This document shows positions 8,664 to 16,133 of a DNA stretch of 37,635 nucleotides, piece after piece. The DNA lies in assembly GCA_963830775.1 (NCBI GenBank), contig CAWHNT010000030.1, positions 1-37,635 of the forward strand. The letters run 5' to 3'. This DNA comes from CAWHNT01 sp963830775 (GTDB taxonomy: Bacteria; Pseudomonadota; Alphaproteobacteria; Geminicoccales; Geminicoccaceae). A program made the translations under genes and the position numbers. Position 1 is the first letter of the stretch; each line of letters opens with the position of its first letter. The notes below the pieces were generated by a model, which saw only the letters and a program-made list of their open reading frames with translations, ran no database searches and had not been told where the DNA came from.

Positions 8664-9638
8664 CTAGTTCGAGGCGAGCTGCCGGACAGCCGCTAGCTCG
8701 GCCGCGATGAACCGGACCGCCTCCTCGCCGAGCTTGACGCTGTCCGGCGCTGCGTATTGGTCCTTGATGTAGGCTTGGAACTCGGCCGTGCGTGCCACCT
8801 CGCCGAGGCTGGCGGTCAGCAGGCGCACGATCTCCGGGTCCGTGGCGGCGCTCACCACGATGCCGCGGTAAGCCTTGGTCGTGAGATCGTCACCCAGGCT
8901 CGCTGCCGTCGGCACATCCGGAAAGTCGCCAGGCTCGGCTGCGAAATGCAGCACGGGCCGAAGCTGTTTGCTCTCCAGGAACCCTCGCACGTCGCCCGCC
9001 TGCTCGTAGAGAAGGTCGGCATTGCCGCCGACCACGGCGGCATAGCGCTCGCCGGGCTTGGGGAAGGGGACGGGGTTCAGCTTGAGCCCCTTCTTGCTAT
9101 AGTGGCTCACCGTCTGGTCGTCGGCGGTGCCAAAGCCCGTGATCGCCACCTTGAGCTCGCGCGTCTTTGCGGCCTCGGCGATCTCGGCCCAGCTCTGGTA
9201 GGGGCTCTCAGGGCCTATGAAGAAGAGCGAGGTCTGCTGGATCAGCACGCCCAGCGGGGTCACGTCCTCCAGACGCCAGCTCTGCGGGCCCGTGGCCTGG
9301 AGCCCGATGGTGTCGCCGGTGATCACCGAGGCCGTGTAGCCGTCGGCCGGTGCGGCCAGCATCTTGGCAAGCCCGGTCACACCGCTCGCCCCCGGCACGT
9401 TTATGACCGGCAGCGAGACCTTGAGCCGCGGCTCCCAGAGCTGCGCCACCTTGCGGCCGAGCTGGTCCGCCCCTCCCCCTGGTCCCCAGGGCACGATCAG
9501 CTCAATGGGGCGCTCGGGATAGGCAGCAGCGCCCGCCTGTCGGGCAGCGGGCAACATGGCCAGAGCAGCGAGCCCAAGGCCTAACAGGCCCCGCCGCGTC
9601 GGGTGGCATTCCGACGCTGGATCGTCGATCAGGTTCAT
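8664..9638 (-). CDS. tctC: TctC-type (Bug family) periplasmic binding protein
   Basis: Extracytoplasmic solute receptor, 324 aa. The leader TRRGLLGLGLAALAMLPAARQAGAAA contains a twin arginine and a hydrophobic core; the mature protein starts YPERPIELIVPWGPGGGADQLGRKVA, the hallmark of Bug/TctC receptors, followed by VPGASGVTGLAKMLAAPADGYT and FPDVPTAASLGDD. ATG 9638 has a weak ribosome site (AAGGG). The open frame continues to 9872 but that extension is not family-like. As the first gene of the ten-gene run it probably lies next to the operon promoter. TTT systems have been linked to several carboxylates including sulfolactate; the ligand here is inferred only from context. Confidence 0.92.
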   Translation of the reverse strand: MNLIDDPASECHPTRRGLLGLGLAALAMLPAARQAGAAAYPERPIELIVPWGPGGGADQLGRKVAQLWEPRLKVSLPVINVPGASGVTGLAKMLAAPADGYTASVITGDTIGLQATGPQSWRLEDVTPLGVLIQQTSLFFIGPESPYQSWAEIAEAAKTRELKVAITGFGTADDQTVSHYSKKGLKLNPVPFPKPGERYAAVVGGNADLLYEQAGDVRGFLESKQLRPVLHFAAEPGDFPDVPTAASLGDDLTTKAYRGIVVSAATDPEIVRLLTASLGEVARTAEFQAYIKDQYAAPDSVKLGEEAVRFIAAELAAVRQLASN

Positions 9639-10008
9639 AAGGCACCCTTGGGAGACGAAGATGCGGCTGCCGTCTGCGGCAGAGTTCGGCCGGAGCTCTA
9701 GGCAATAAGCATGACGACGGCGGAGCCGAGCCCAGCCCAGAGGAGGCCAGCGGCTACAAGCGCCAGGCCCAGGCAGGGAGCGCCGCGGCCGGTGTTGATC
9801 CCACGAGCGATGCCCTGGTGAGGGTTCGAGGAGCTCGTCATTGGCGCTCTCCAGCTTGTGCCCTGCCATCATGCTGCAGCATTATCTCTATCTGGTCAAT
9901 AGACTTAATACCGCTATAGCCGCTGTATGGCCTCGGGAGGAGCCGAGTTACGCGGGGGTACGTCGGTAGGCCCTGTCAGCTAACTGACCCGGTGTCTAAA
10001 TGGAGTGA
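9639..10008. promoter_or_regulatory. Intergenic region upstream of the tct-tau operon
   Basis: No gene is supported here. Reading the minus strand, a GATAAT hexamer (9886-9881) could be a -10 element for the operon. It is overlapped by the interrupted inverted repeat TCTAT-N7-ATAGA at 9887-9903, and the perfect palindrome GCTATAGC lies at 9913-9920. A further inverted pair GTCAG-CTAA-CTGAC is at about 9975-9988. These are plausible operator or promoter parts for tctC, but no regulator gene sits beside them, so the assignment is tentative. Confidence 0.35.
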
Positions 10009-10176
10009 TCAGGACACCTTGCCTTTGGCATTGCGTACCTGCTCGGCTTCGGCGAAAAGCTGCGACAGACCAAGCGAGATGGCCCACGCCAGGACGCGTT
10101 CAGGCAGCTCGCCAAGTTGCGCAGCCTCCTCGCGGATCTGCCTTTCCTGTTCCTCGGTGAGCGTGAGCATCGCCAT
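10009..10176 (-). CDS. Small hypothetical protein downstream of the resolvase
   Basis: A 55-codon reading frame starting ATG 10176, preceded by a good ribosome site (AGCAGGAG). It encodes a mostly helical, charged peptide: MAMLTLTEEQERQIREEAAQ, then LGELPERVLAWAISLGLSQLFAEAEQ. The amphipathic pattern resembles small DNA-binding or antitoxin-like proteins, but no family is recognised and no toxin partner is seen. It lies 69 bases after the resolvase gene on the same strand and may be co-transcribed. It is short, so the call rests on the ribosome site, codon quality and position. Confidence 0.5.
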   Translation of the reverse strand: MAMLTLTEEQERQIREEAAQLGELPERVLAWAISLGLSQLFAEAEQVRNAKGKVS

Positions 10177-10245
10177 CTCCTGCTACCTATGAGACTTGAT
10201 CTGTCGGTCAGGGCTGCGGTGCCGATCTTCGACCGGCTCTGGCCT

Positions 10246-10854
10246 TTACCCGCGAGCTGGCGGGTGTTCCTCCGCCACACCATCCCGAGCCGCGGGCGTG
10301 ATCTGCCCGCCTTTGCCAAGCAAACGATAGACGGAGGCCCGGCCGATCCCAAGGCGTCGCGCGATCGCCGCTGGCCCAAGCCCCTCCCCTTCCCTCAGAC
10401 GCCACACCTCGTCGGCGTCGATCCGCGGCTTCCTTCCTTTATACACGCCCTTTGCCTTGGCAGCCTTGATCCCCTCCAGCTGTCGTTCGCGGCGCAGGTT
10501 GGTCTCGAACTCGGCAAATACGCCCAGCATGTCGAGGAACGCCTTGCCGGCCGCTGAGCCGGTGTCCACCGGCTGCTCGGTGGCCTTGAGTGCCACACCT
10601 TTAACCTTCAGTTCGTGGACGATGTCCTGCAGGTCCTTCACCGACCGGGCGAGACGGTCAATGCGGGTGACCACGAGTGTGTCGCCCTTGTGCAGGAAGT
10701 CGAGCAGGAGCCGCAGCTCGCTCCGCCCTTCCCGGGCGGTGCCGCTCCTCTTCTCCGCCCGCACGATCTGGCACCCGGCGGCACGGAGCATCTCTTCCTG
10801 CAGCGTGAGGTCCTGGTCGAGGGAGGACACTCTTGCGTAGCCGTAGAGCGCCAT
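10246..10854 (-). CDS. Serine recombinase, resolvase/invertase family
   Basis: Site-specific recombinase of 202 aa. The N-terminal catalytic domain has YGYARVSS with nucleophile Ser10 and Arg8, then VTRIDRLARS with the conserved Asp66-Arg67 and Arg70. A long helix (EFETNLRRERQLEGIKAAKAKG) is followed by the C-terminal helix-turn-helix (GLGPAAIARRLGIGRASVYRLL), the layout of Tn3-type resolvases and Gin/Hin invertases. The ATG at 10854 begins the family N-terminus although the open frame runs further upstream. No Tn3-type transposase is present. A set of inverted half-sites directly upstream looks like its recombination site. Confidence 0.92.
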   Translation of the reverse strand: MALYGYARVSSLDQDLTLQEEMLRAAGCQIVRAEKRSGTAREGRSELRLLLDFLHKGDTLVVTRIDRLARSVKDLQDIVHELKVKGVALKATEQPVDTGSAAGKAFLDMLGVFAEFETNLRRERQLEGIKAAKAKGVYKGRKPRIDADEVWRLREGEGLGPAAIARRLGIGRASVYRLLGKGGQITPAARDGVAEEHPPARG

Positions 10855-10857
10855 GGA

Positions 10858-11072
10858 AGACGTTTCGTCTCGTTTGCTTCTAGACCTTCTCCGGATAGCG
10901 TCTCGCAATAGCCAAAACAACCCTTATGAGACGTAAGTTCGTGTCTCATCAGCCTGTCTCAGCAGGGTATACCCTAGCGGAACACGGAGGTGAGACGTCT
11001 TTGCCGTCTCATAAGGGTCGGATTGCCCGATACGAGGCGCCTCGCCGAGAAGGTCTAGAGCTGGGTGAGACG
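10858..11072. promoter_or_regulatory. Array of TGAGAC half-sites, probable res site of the resolvase
   Basis: Directly upstream of the resolvase gene, TGAGACG or its complement occurs repeatedly: TGAGACG at 10927, TGTCTCA at 10942 and 10955, TGAGACG at 10991, CGTCTCA at 11005 and TGAGACG at 11066, plus AGACG-TTT-CGTCT at 10858-10870. Two pairs form near-palindromes of 21-22 bases (10927-10948 and 10991-11011). The outer sequence ACCCTTATGAGACG recurs inverted next to 11005-11017. Multiple inverted sites beside the recombinase gene are the known organisation of resolvase res sites, which also act as its operator. No other gene is supported between 10855 and 11185. Confidence 0.55.
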
Positions 11073-11185
11073 CATATCCGGCGGAGACCGCTGCTGGCGC
11101 CCTGAGCCTCTCGCTACACACTCCCTCGATGTCGCGCGTGGCTGACTGAGGCAGGCCGCGCAGATGAGGTTAGAGGGAGCATTCA

Positions 11186-11542
11186 ATGAGCGACAGCACC
11201 TACCCGCCCGTGACCCGCGGTCTCGTCGAGGCCAGGCGAGCCCTGGCGCCCGAGATTGAGGATGCGTTCCGGGCCTTCAGTCAGAAGGTGTTCGCCGACG
11301 GCGCCCTGCCCGCCAAGACCAAGCAGCTCATCGCGGTCGCCGTCGCGCACGTGACCCAATGCCCCTACTGCATCAAGGGCCATACCAAGGCGGCACGCCA
11401 GCACGGCGCCACGCCCAAGGAGATCATGGAGGCGATCTGGGTCGCGGCCGAGATGCGCGCCGGTGGAGCATGGGCGGACTCCACATTAGCCCTCGCGGAG
11501 CTTGGCGTCGGGACCGAGAAGGGCCAGACCAGCCGCGGCTAG
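11186..11542 (+). CDS. AhpD-like carboxymuconolactone decarboxylase family protein
   Basis: Small helical protein of 118 aa with the AhpD/CMD core. The redox motif CPYC is at residues 59-62 followed by His66 (CPYCIKGH), within KTKQLIAVAVAHVTQ..., the pattern of peroxidase-like AhpD proteins; then HTKAARQHGATPKEIMEAIWVAAEMRAGG. Such proteins usually have disulfide reductase or peroxidase activity. The ATG is preceded by GAGGGAG. It stands alone between the resolvase site and a DUF488 remnant on the same strand. The physiological substrate is not evident. Confidence 0.9.
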   Translation: MSDSTYPPVTRGLVEARRALAPEIEDAFRAFSQKVFADGALPAKTKQLIAVAVAHVTQCPYCIKGHTKAARQHGATPKEIMEAIWVAAEMRAGGAWADSTLALAELGVGTEKGQTSRG

Positions 11543-11544
11543 GA

Positions 11545-11779
11545 TGGCGAAGTCATGTCGGGTCGCGCTCAAGCGGGTTTACCACCGGCCTCGCGGATGA
11601 TGGCCGGCGTGTCCTGGTCGAGCGACTCTGGCCGCGCGGCCTGCGCAAGGTGGAGGCGGGTCGACCTCTGGCTCAAGGAGATAACGCCCAGCCACGTGCT
11701 GCGACGTTGGTTCCATGAGGCGCCGGAGTGCCTCCGACAGCTCGACGCCTTTCCCGGGCTCGATTCTCGTCATCGGTGA
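11545..11779 (+). pseudogene. DUF488-family protein remnant, frameshifted and truncated
   Basis: Three reading-frame pieces line up with the DUF488 family: ALKRVYHRPR near 11567, then LADDGRRVLVERLWPRGLRKVEA (about 11591-11657), then VDLWLKEITPSHVLRRWFHEAPE (about 11658-11730). The first join is near 11595 and the second near 11658. Normal members are about 120 residues and continue after the RWF...PE motif; here the frame ends at 11779 without the usual C-terminal part. It follows the AhpD-like gene by about 20 bases and may once have shared its operon. Confidence 0.6.
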
Positions 11780-11947
11780 CGATCGGCAGTGCAGGCAGCC
11801 AGCTCCTTCCAGGAGAGCCCGCTTACCGCCTCACGGTCAAAGCCCGCATCGCCTGCTCCGTACAGGATTGAGCCAACCGGAACTCGAGGGATGCCTCCAA
11901 GAGTCTGCCGACCGAGCCATGCTTTCAAGCCGTGGTGTGACTACTGA

Positions 11948-13107
11948 TACCGCCCCTACGAAGTGGTGACGGACGCGGGCAGCCAGGGATAGCTGGTGAG
12001 CGATCGTAGCCGCCCTGGCTCGGCCAGGAGCGCATTCCAGGCGGCGCAGGCGGCATCGAGCACGGCCTCGTAGCCGCCGGCGAGCACGCGATGGCTGAGC
12101 CAGCGTTCTCGGAGGTAGAGCCAGACCCGCTCGACCGGATTGAGTTCGGGGCTGTAGGGCGGCAGGTGGACCAGGGTCAGGTTCGCCGGCACGCTCAGGC
12201 TTTCACTGATGTGCCAGCCGGCCCGATCGAGGATCAGCACGGCGTGGGTCCCGGCCGGCACGGCCGCGGCGAGCTCGGCCAGGAAGAGGTTCATGGCTGT
12301 GGTCGAGACCTCGGGCAGGACCAGGGCCACGCCGGTGTCGCGTGCCGGGCAGACGGCACCGAACAGGTGGGCCGACGCGAAGCGGTGCTCGTGCAGCCCG
12401 CGCGGCCGGGTGCCTTTCTGGTACCAGACGTGGGTGACGCGGCCCTTCTGGCCGATCCGGGCCTCATCCATGAACCAGAGCTCGACCCGCTCGGCCTCGG
12501 GATGCCGCGCTGCTGCTTCCTGCATCAGGCCGGGCAGGGCTTTTTGAACCGCGCTTGTGCCACCGGATCGGCCTCGGGGTGGACCGGCCGGGCCTTCTGC
12601 CAGGAGAGGTCGAGGCTCTTGAGCAGCCTCAGCATGCCGTTCTCGGCGTAGCGCACCCCGAAGCGGCGCTCGACCACGACGCACAGGTCACGGGCGCGCC
12701 AGGCGACACAGCCGTCGCGTTCGAGCTTGGGACCTTTGAGGATCATGGCCTTGAGTGCGGCCTGCTGGCCCTCGTCCAGGGCGCAGGGCCGGCCGGGACG
12801 GGGCCGGTCCCGCAGGCCCTCGACGCCCTCCTCGTTGTAGCGGTGCACCCAATCCCCGAGCGTCTGCCCGGTCATCCCGGCGAGCCTGGCCGCTTCCTCG
12901 CGCGGCAGGCCGTCCAGCGCGTTGGCCAAGGCAAGCAGGCGGGCGCTGACCCGACCGTCGCGCTCGCGGCGGGCGAGCCGCCGCATCTCGCCGGCGTCGC
13001 GGTCGGTGCGGATCGATAAGGGAGCGGGCATGGCGGCATCTCCAAAAGAATGCCTCCGCAACGCCTCAGAAGCCAGATCGATCCGTCAGCACTTCAGGGG
13101 GATGGTA
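11948..13107 (-). mobile_element. IS630-family insertion sequence
   Basis: The element runs between TA dinucleotides at 11948-11949 and 13106-13107, the target duplicated by IS630/Tc1-type elements. The terminal inverted repeats of about 26 bases start TACC and end GAAGTG-N-TGACGGA on both sides, with about 20 of 26 positions identical. Inside is one transposase in two overlapping frames. Total length about 1.16 kb is normal. The right end lies in the 3' end of the LysR gene. Confidence 0.85.
11956..13031 (-). CDS. IS630-family transposase, two overlapping frames (-1 shift at an A5G run)
   Basis: The first frame (13031 to 12525) has the N-terminal helix-turn-helix region (SARLLALANALDGLPREEAARLAGMTGQTLGDWVHRYNEEGVEGL). 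The second frame (to 11956) carries the DDE catalytic domain: Asp in LWFMDEARIG, Asp in VLILDRAGWH and Glu in LPPYSPELNPVERVW. The frames meet at TTCAAAAAGCCC near 12545, where stepping back one base joins ARFK to KALPGLMQEA. Programmed -1 shifting at A-rich runs is known in this family; a lost A is the alternative explanation. An upstream ATG at 13061 is possible. Confidence 0.85.
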
Positions 13108-13966
13108 TGACAGCCGACTTGGGCAGCAGATCGATGAGCGCCCGCAGAGCCGCGCTGGCCTCGCCCGACCACACCAGGTGCGTACGATTGGCGCGCAATC
13201 GCGCCGGCAGCGGATGGCGCTCCACCGCCGTGCCCAATACGGCCTGGTCAAGCACTTCTGCGGGCACGATGGCCGCGCCGGTACCGGCTGCCACGCAGGC
13301 CACGATCGCATGGTAGGAGCCGAGCTCCAGTATCCGTCCGGGCGAGGCGCCTCCCTCGGCCAGCCACTCAACCAAGCGACGGCGGTACGAGCAGCCATGC
13401 GGGAACGCCACCAGCGTCTGCCCGCCCAGATCGGCCGCACGGCGGAGCGCAGGAGCGCCCTTGGCGGTGATCAGCACCAGTTCCTCCTCGAAGGCAGGGA
13501 GCGACGAGAGGCTCCCCTTCTCGAAGGGCTCGGACACGAAGGCAGCCTCGACTTCGAAGCGCTCCAGCAGGCGGAGTAGCGCGCGTGTCGTGCCGGTCTG
13601 CAGCTCGATCGACACGTCCGGGTACTGGGCGTGAAACGCTGACAGGATCGGCGGCAGCCTTGCGCCCGCAGCGCTTTCCAAGGAACCCAACCTCAACACG
13701 CCTCGCACCACACCGCTTCGCAACTCCTGCTCGGCCAAGTCGGCCATCTGCAGCAGTCGCTCGGCATGGCCCAGCAGCGTGCGTCCCGCGTCGGTGAGAG
13801 CCAGGCCGCGGCCCTGGCGACGGAACAGGGTAACGCCCAGCCGCTCCTCGAACTGCTTGATCCGCGTGGTGACGTTGGAGGGCACGCGGTGCAGCCGGCT
13901 GGCCGCGCGCGTCACCCCACCCTCCCTCACCACGCAGCGGAAGATATGCAGGTCGTCCAGATCCAT
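13094..13966 (-). CDS. LysR-family transcriptional regulator with IS-altered C-terminus
   Basis: LysR regulator of about 290 aa. The winged helix is at the N-terminus (MDLDDLHIFRCVVREGGVTR, AASRLHRVPSNVTTRIKQFEERLGVTLFRR, LTDAGRTLLGHAERLLQM). The effector domain follows (GVLRLGSLESAAGARLPPILSAFHAQYPDVSIEL, YHAIVACVAAGTGAAIVPAEVL). The start is ATG 13966 or ATG 13975. The final codons (PSP-stop) lie inside the right inverted repeat of the IS630 element, so the natural C-terminus has been replaced from about residue 288 on. It is divergent from the MFS gene, with a palindrome between, and probably controls that pair. Confidence 0.92.
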   Translation of the reverse strand: MDLDDLHIFRCVVREGGVTRAASRLHRVPSNVTTRIKQFEERLGVTLFRRQGRGLALTDAGRTLLGHAERLLQMADLAEQELRSGVVRGVLRLGSLESAAGARLPPILSAFHAQYPDVSIELQTGTTRALLRLLERFEVEAAFVSEPFEKGSLSSLPAFEEELVLITAKGAPALRRAADLGGQTLVAFPHGCSYRRRLVEWLAEGGASPGRILELGSYHAIVACVAAGTGAAIVPAEVLDQAVLGTAVERHPLPARLRANRTHLVWSGEASAALRALIDLLPKSAVIPSP

Positions 13967-13993
13967 CGTTCTCATTCGGAGAAGTGTATGTCC

Positions 13994-14010
13994 TGAAAAT
14001 TCAGTTTTCA
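13994..14010. promoter_or_regulatory. Probable LysR operator between divergent genes
   Basis: The perfect interrupted palindrome TGAAAA-TTCAG-TTTTCA lies in the 78-base gap between the LysR start and the MFS start. Its AT-rich composition stands out from the surroundings, and an overlapping CTGAA-AA-TTCAG adds symmetry. LysR proteins typically bind such dyads in the divergent promoter, repressing themselves and activating the target with an inducer. The dyad matches this position, 28 bases upstream of the LysR start and 34 upstream of the MFS start. Confidence 0.55.
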
Positions 14011-14044
14011 ACGCAGCTTCGGGGGTGTTCAATCCGAGCGACCG

Positions 14045-15253
14045 ATGAGCACCGAACGCTTCCCGTCCGCCCACCTTGGCCGCACGACATGGCTCGTCGT
14101 CGGCAGCGGCATCGTCGCCCTCGCCGTCGCCATGGGCATCGGTCGCTTCGCCTTCACGCCGCTGATGCCGCTGATGATGCGCGACGGCACCCTGAGCGCC
14201 GCCGCCGGCGCTGAATGGGCGGCGGCCAATTACGGCGGCTACCTCGTCGGTGCCCTGACCGCCTCCTGGTTCTCCAGCGACCCGCGTCGCGGCCTGCGGC
14301 TGAGCCTGCTCGGCGTTGCGCTGACGACGGTGGCCGCCGCATGGACCGATGGTGAATCGGCGGCCCTCGTCGGTGCCATGCTGCGCGCCGCCGCCGGCGT
14401 CTTCAGTGCCTGGGCGCTGGTCTGCGCGAGCAGCTGGTGTCTGGCCGAACTGGCCCGGCGGCACGTCCCGCAGCTGGGCGCCTGGATCTACACCGGGGTC
14501 GGCCTGGGCATCGCGCTGGCCGGCGCGCTCGCCTGGCTCGGCGGGCGACAGCCGGCCAGCTGGCTGTGGCTGGAGCTGGGGCTGATCGCCGTCGCGGGCG
14601 CGGTGTTCGTGGAGCTGAGCTTGCAAGGTCGAAGCACGCCCCCAGCATCGGCAGGAGCACGCGCTTCATCGACAGCCATGCCAGGCACGAAGCACGGGCA
14701 CCTGCTCCTGGTGCTGTGCTACGGCACCTTCGGCTTCGGCTACATCGTGCCGGCCACGTTCCTGCCTGCCATGGCCCAGCAGCTGGTCCCTGACCCGCTG
14801 GTGTTCGGGCTCACATGGCCGCTGTTCGGACTGGCCGCCGCCCTGTCCGTCGCAGCCGCCGCGCGCTGGCTGCCGGGTTGGCCGCGCAGGCGCGTCTGGG
14901 CGCTGGCACAGGGCACCATGGCGCTCGGCACCGCTCTGCCGCTGGCCACGCAGGCCCTGTGGGCCCTGGCTGCCTCGGCCGTACTCGTGGGCGGAACGTT
15001 CATGGTGGCCACCATGGCTGGTCTGCAGCTGGCGCGCGAGCAGTTTCCTGCCAATCCAACGCCGCTGCTGGCCCGGATGACAGGCGCTTTCGCTGCCGGG
15101 CAGATCGCGGGTCCTCTTCTGGTTCGTGCACTCGGCCCCGGCAGTTGGGCCGGCTGGGATGCCTTGGCCTGGGCCAATGCTGCGGCCACCGTGCTGCTGG
15201 TGCTCACGGCGGCGTGGCTATGGCGCGACGCCGAACGCTCCCCTCAACTCTGA
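14045..15253 (+). CDS. YbfB/YjiJ-family MFS transporter
   Basis: Twelve-helix major facilitator, 402 aa. The first helix carries VALAVAMGIGRFAFTPLMPLMM, the signature of the YbfB/YjiJ family. Further segments include ANYGGYLVGALTASW, CYGTFGFGYIVPATFLPAMA and MTGAFAAGQIAGPLLVRAL. A hydrophilic central loop (SLQGRSTPPASAGARASSTA) splits the two six-helix halves. It is probably a drug or metabolite exporter; the substrate is not known for most members. The start ATG 14045 is close to the operator, and the decarboxylase-like gene follows 11 bases after the stop. Confidence 0.9.
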   Translation: MSTERFPSAHLGRTTWLVVGSGIVALAVAMGIGRFAFTPLMPLMMRDGTLSAAAGAEWAAANYGGYLVGALTASWFSSDPRRGLRLSLLGVALTTVAAAWTDGESAALVGAMLRAAAGVFSAWALVCASSWCLAELARRHVPQLGAWIYTGVGLGIALAGALAWLGGRQPASWLWLELGLIAVAGAVFVELSLQGRSTPPASAGARASSTAMPGTKHGHLLLVLCYGTFGFGYIVPATFLPAMAQQLVPDPLVFGLTWPLFGLAAALSVAAAARWLPGWPRRRVWALAQGTMALGTALPLATQALWALAASAVLVGGTFMVATMAGLQLAREQFPANPTPLLARMTGAFAAGQIAGPLLVRALGPGSWAGWDALAWANAAATVLLVLTAAWLWRDAERSPQL

Positions 15254-15264
15254 AGGGAATTCCG

Positions 15265-15846
15265 ATGAACCCTGCTCCTTCCACGACCTCCGTCCTGAGC
15301 TTCCCCGAAGCAGGCTTGCCCGAACGCCTGGGTCCGCCAGCAACTCTTGACGCCGCGCAGCAGGAAGCGGCCGACGAGCTGATCAACGGCCCCCGTCGCG
15401 GCGTGTACGGCCCCTTCCGGCCCCTGCTGCACCGCCCGCCGCTGCTGCGCGCGGTCGCCAAGGTGGGCGAGACCCTGCGCTACGAGGGCACGCTCGACGC
15501 CGCGCTGCGCGAATGGACGATCTGCGTCGTTGCGCGCGAGCTGTCCAACGTCTTCGAGTGGGACATGCACCTGCCGCTGGCTGCGGCAGCCGGGGTGCCG
15601 ACTGCGGCACTGGCCGCTCTGGACGCTGGGGAGCCGTCACCAGACGACCTGCGTGCCGACCTCGCGCTCGCTCGTACCGTTGCCCGCGAACTCATCGGCC
15701 AGCACCGCCTGAGCGACGAGACCTACTCGGATGCACTCAAGCAATGGGGCGAGCCGACGATGGTGGAGCTGCTCACGCTGGTGGGCTACTTCGCCATGGT
15801 GTGCTGGCTGATGAACGTGGCGCGCACGCCGGGGCCGGCGACCTGA
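15265..15846 (+). CDS. Carboxymuconolactone decarboxylase-like protein
   Basis: A helical CMD-family protein of 193 aa. The core is LREWTICVVARELSNVFEWDMHLPLAAAAGV, with the Glu-Trp...His pattern of gamma-carboxymuconolactone decarboxylase relatives instead of the CxxC of AhpD. The C-terminal LTLVGYFAMVCWLMNVARTP completes the fold. The ATG at 15265 is 11 bases after the MFS gene, so the pair forms one transcription unit under the divergent LysR. Its reaction is not determined; decarboxylation or isomerisation of a small cyclic acid or an oxidoreductase-like role are options. Confidence 0.88.
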   Translation: MNPAPSTTSVLSFPEAGLPERLGPPATLDAAQQEAADELINGPRRGVYGPFRPLLHRPPLLRAVAKVGETLRYEGTLDAALREWTICVVARELSNVFEWDMHLPLAAAAGVPTAALAALDAGEPSPDDLRADLALARTVARELIGQHRLSDETYSDALKQWGEPTMVELLTLVGYFAMVCWLMNVARTPGPAT

Positions 15847-15858
15847 GCTGAAGCTCCT

Positions 15859-16133
15859 ATGGTCACTAGCTACCCGTCCGACCGCTTTGACCCTTCACGC
15901 CTGTTCGGCACCGCCGTGCCGATCATCCAAGCACTTATGGCTGGGTGTCCACGCCGGAGCTGCCGGCCACCGTCTCGAACGCTGGCGACCTTGACTCCAT
16001 CGGCATCGGAGCCAGCCCAGTGCCGACGGCTCAGCGGATGATCCGGGAGCCCCACGCGCGAACGTCGCGCCCCTTCAACGTCAATCTGTTCTGCCATCGT
16101 GCCGCCGAGCGCGATGCGGGCAGCAGAGGATGA
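15859..16133 (+). pseudogene. Nitronate monooxygenase N-terminal fragment, frameshifted
   Basis: Two frames join near 15944 to give about 90 residues that match the N-terminus of nitronate monooxygenase (2-nitropropane dioxygenase): FGTAVPIIQALMAG, then VSTPELPATVSNAGDLDSIG and RPFNVNLFCHR. The complete enzyme is about 320-370 residues, so more than 70 percent is missing. The frame closes at 16133, sharing bases with the ATG of the next gene. A remnant, not functional. Its position after the LysR-MFS-CMD group suggests it was once part of that unit. Confidence 0.65.

Noticed and set aside
8664..9872. Extended TctC N-terminus (start at 9872)
   Set aside because: The added 78 residues resemble no family; ATG 9638 gives a normal exported receptor with leader.
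10924..11121. 65-codon frame over the res-like array
   Set aside because: No ribosome site or motif; the repeated half-sites explain the sequence better.
13094..14626. 510-codon LysR with a long N-terminal extension
   Set aside because: The extension is antisense of the MFS gene; the LysR fold starts at MDLDDL.
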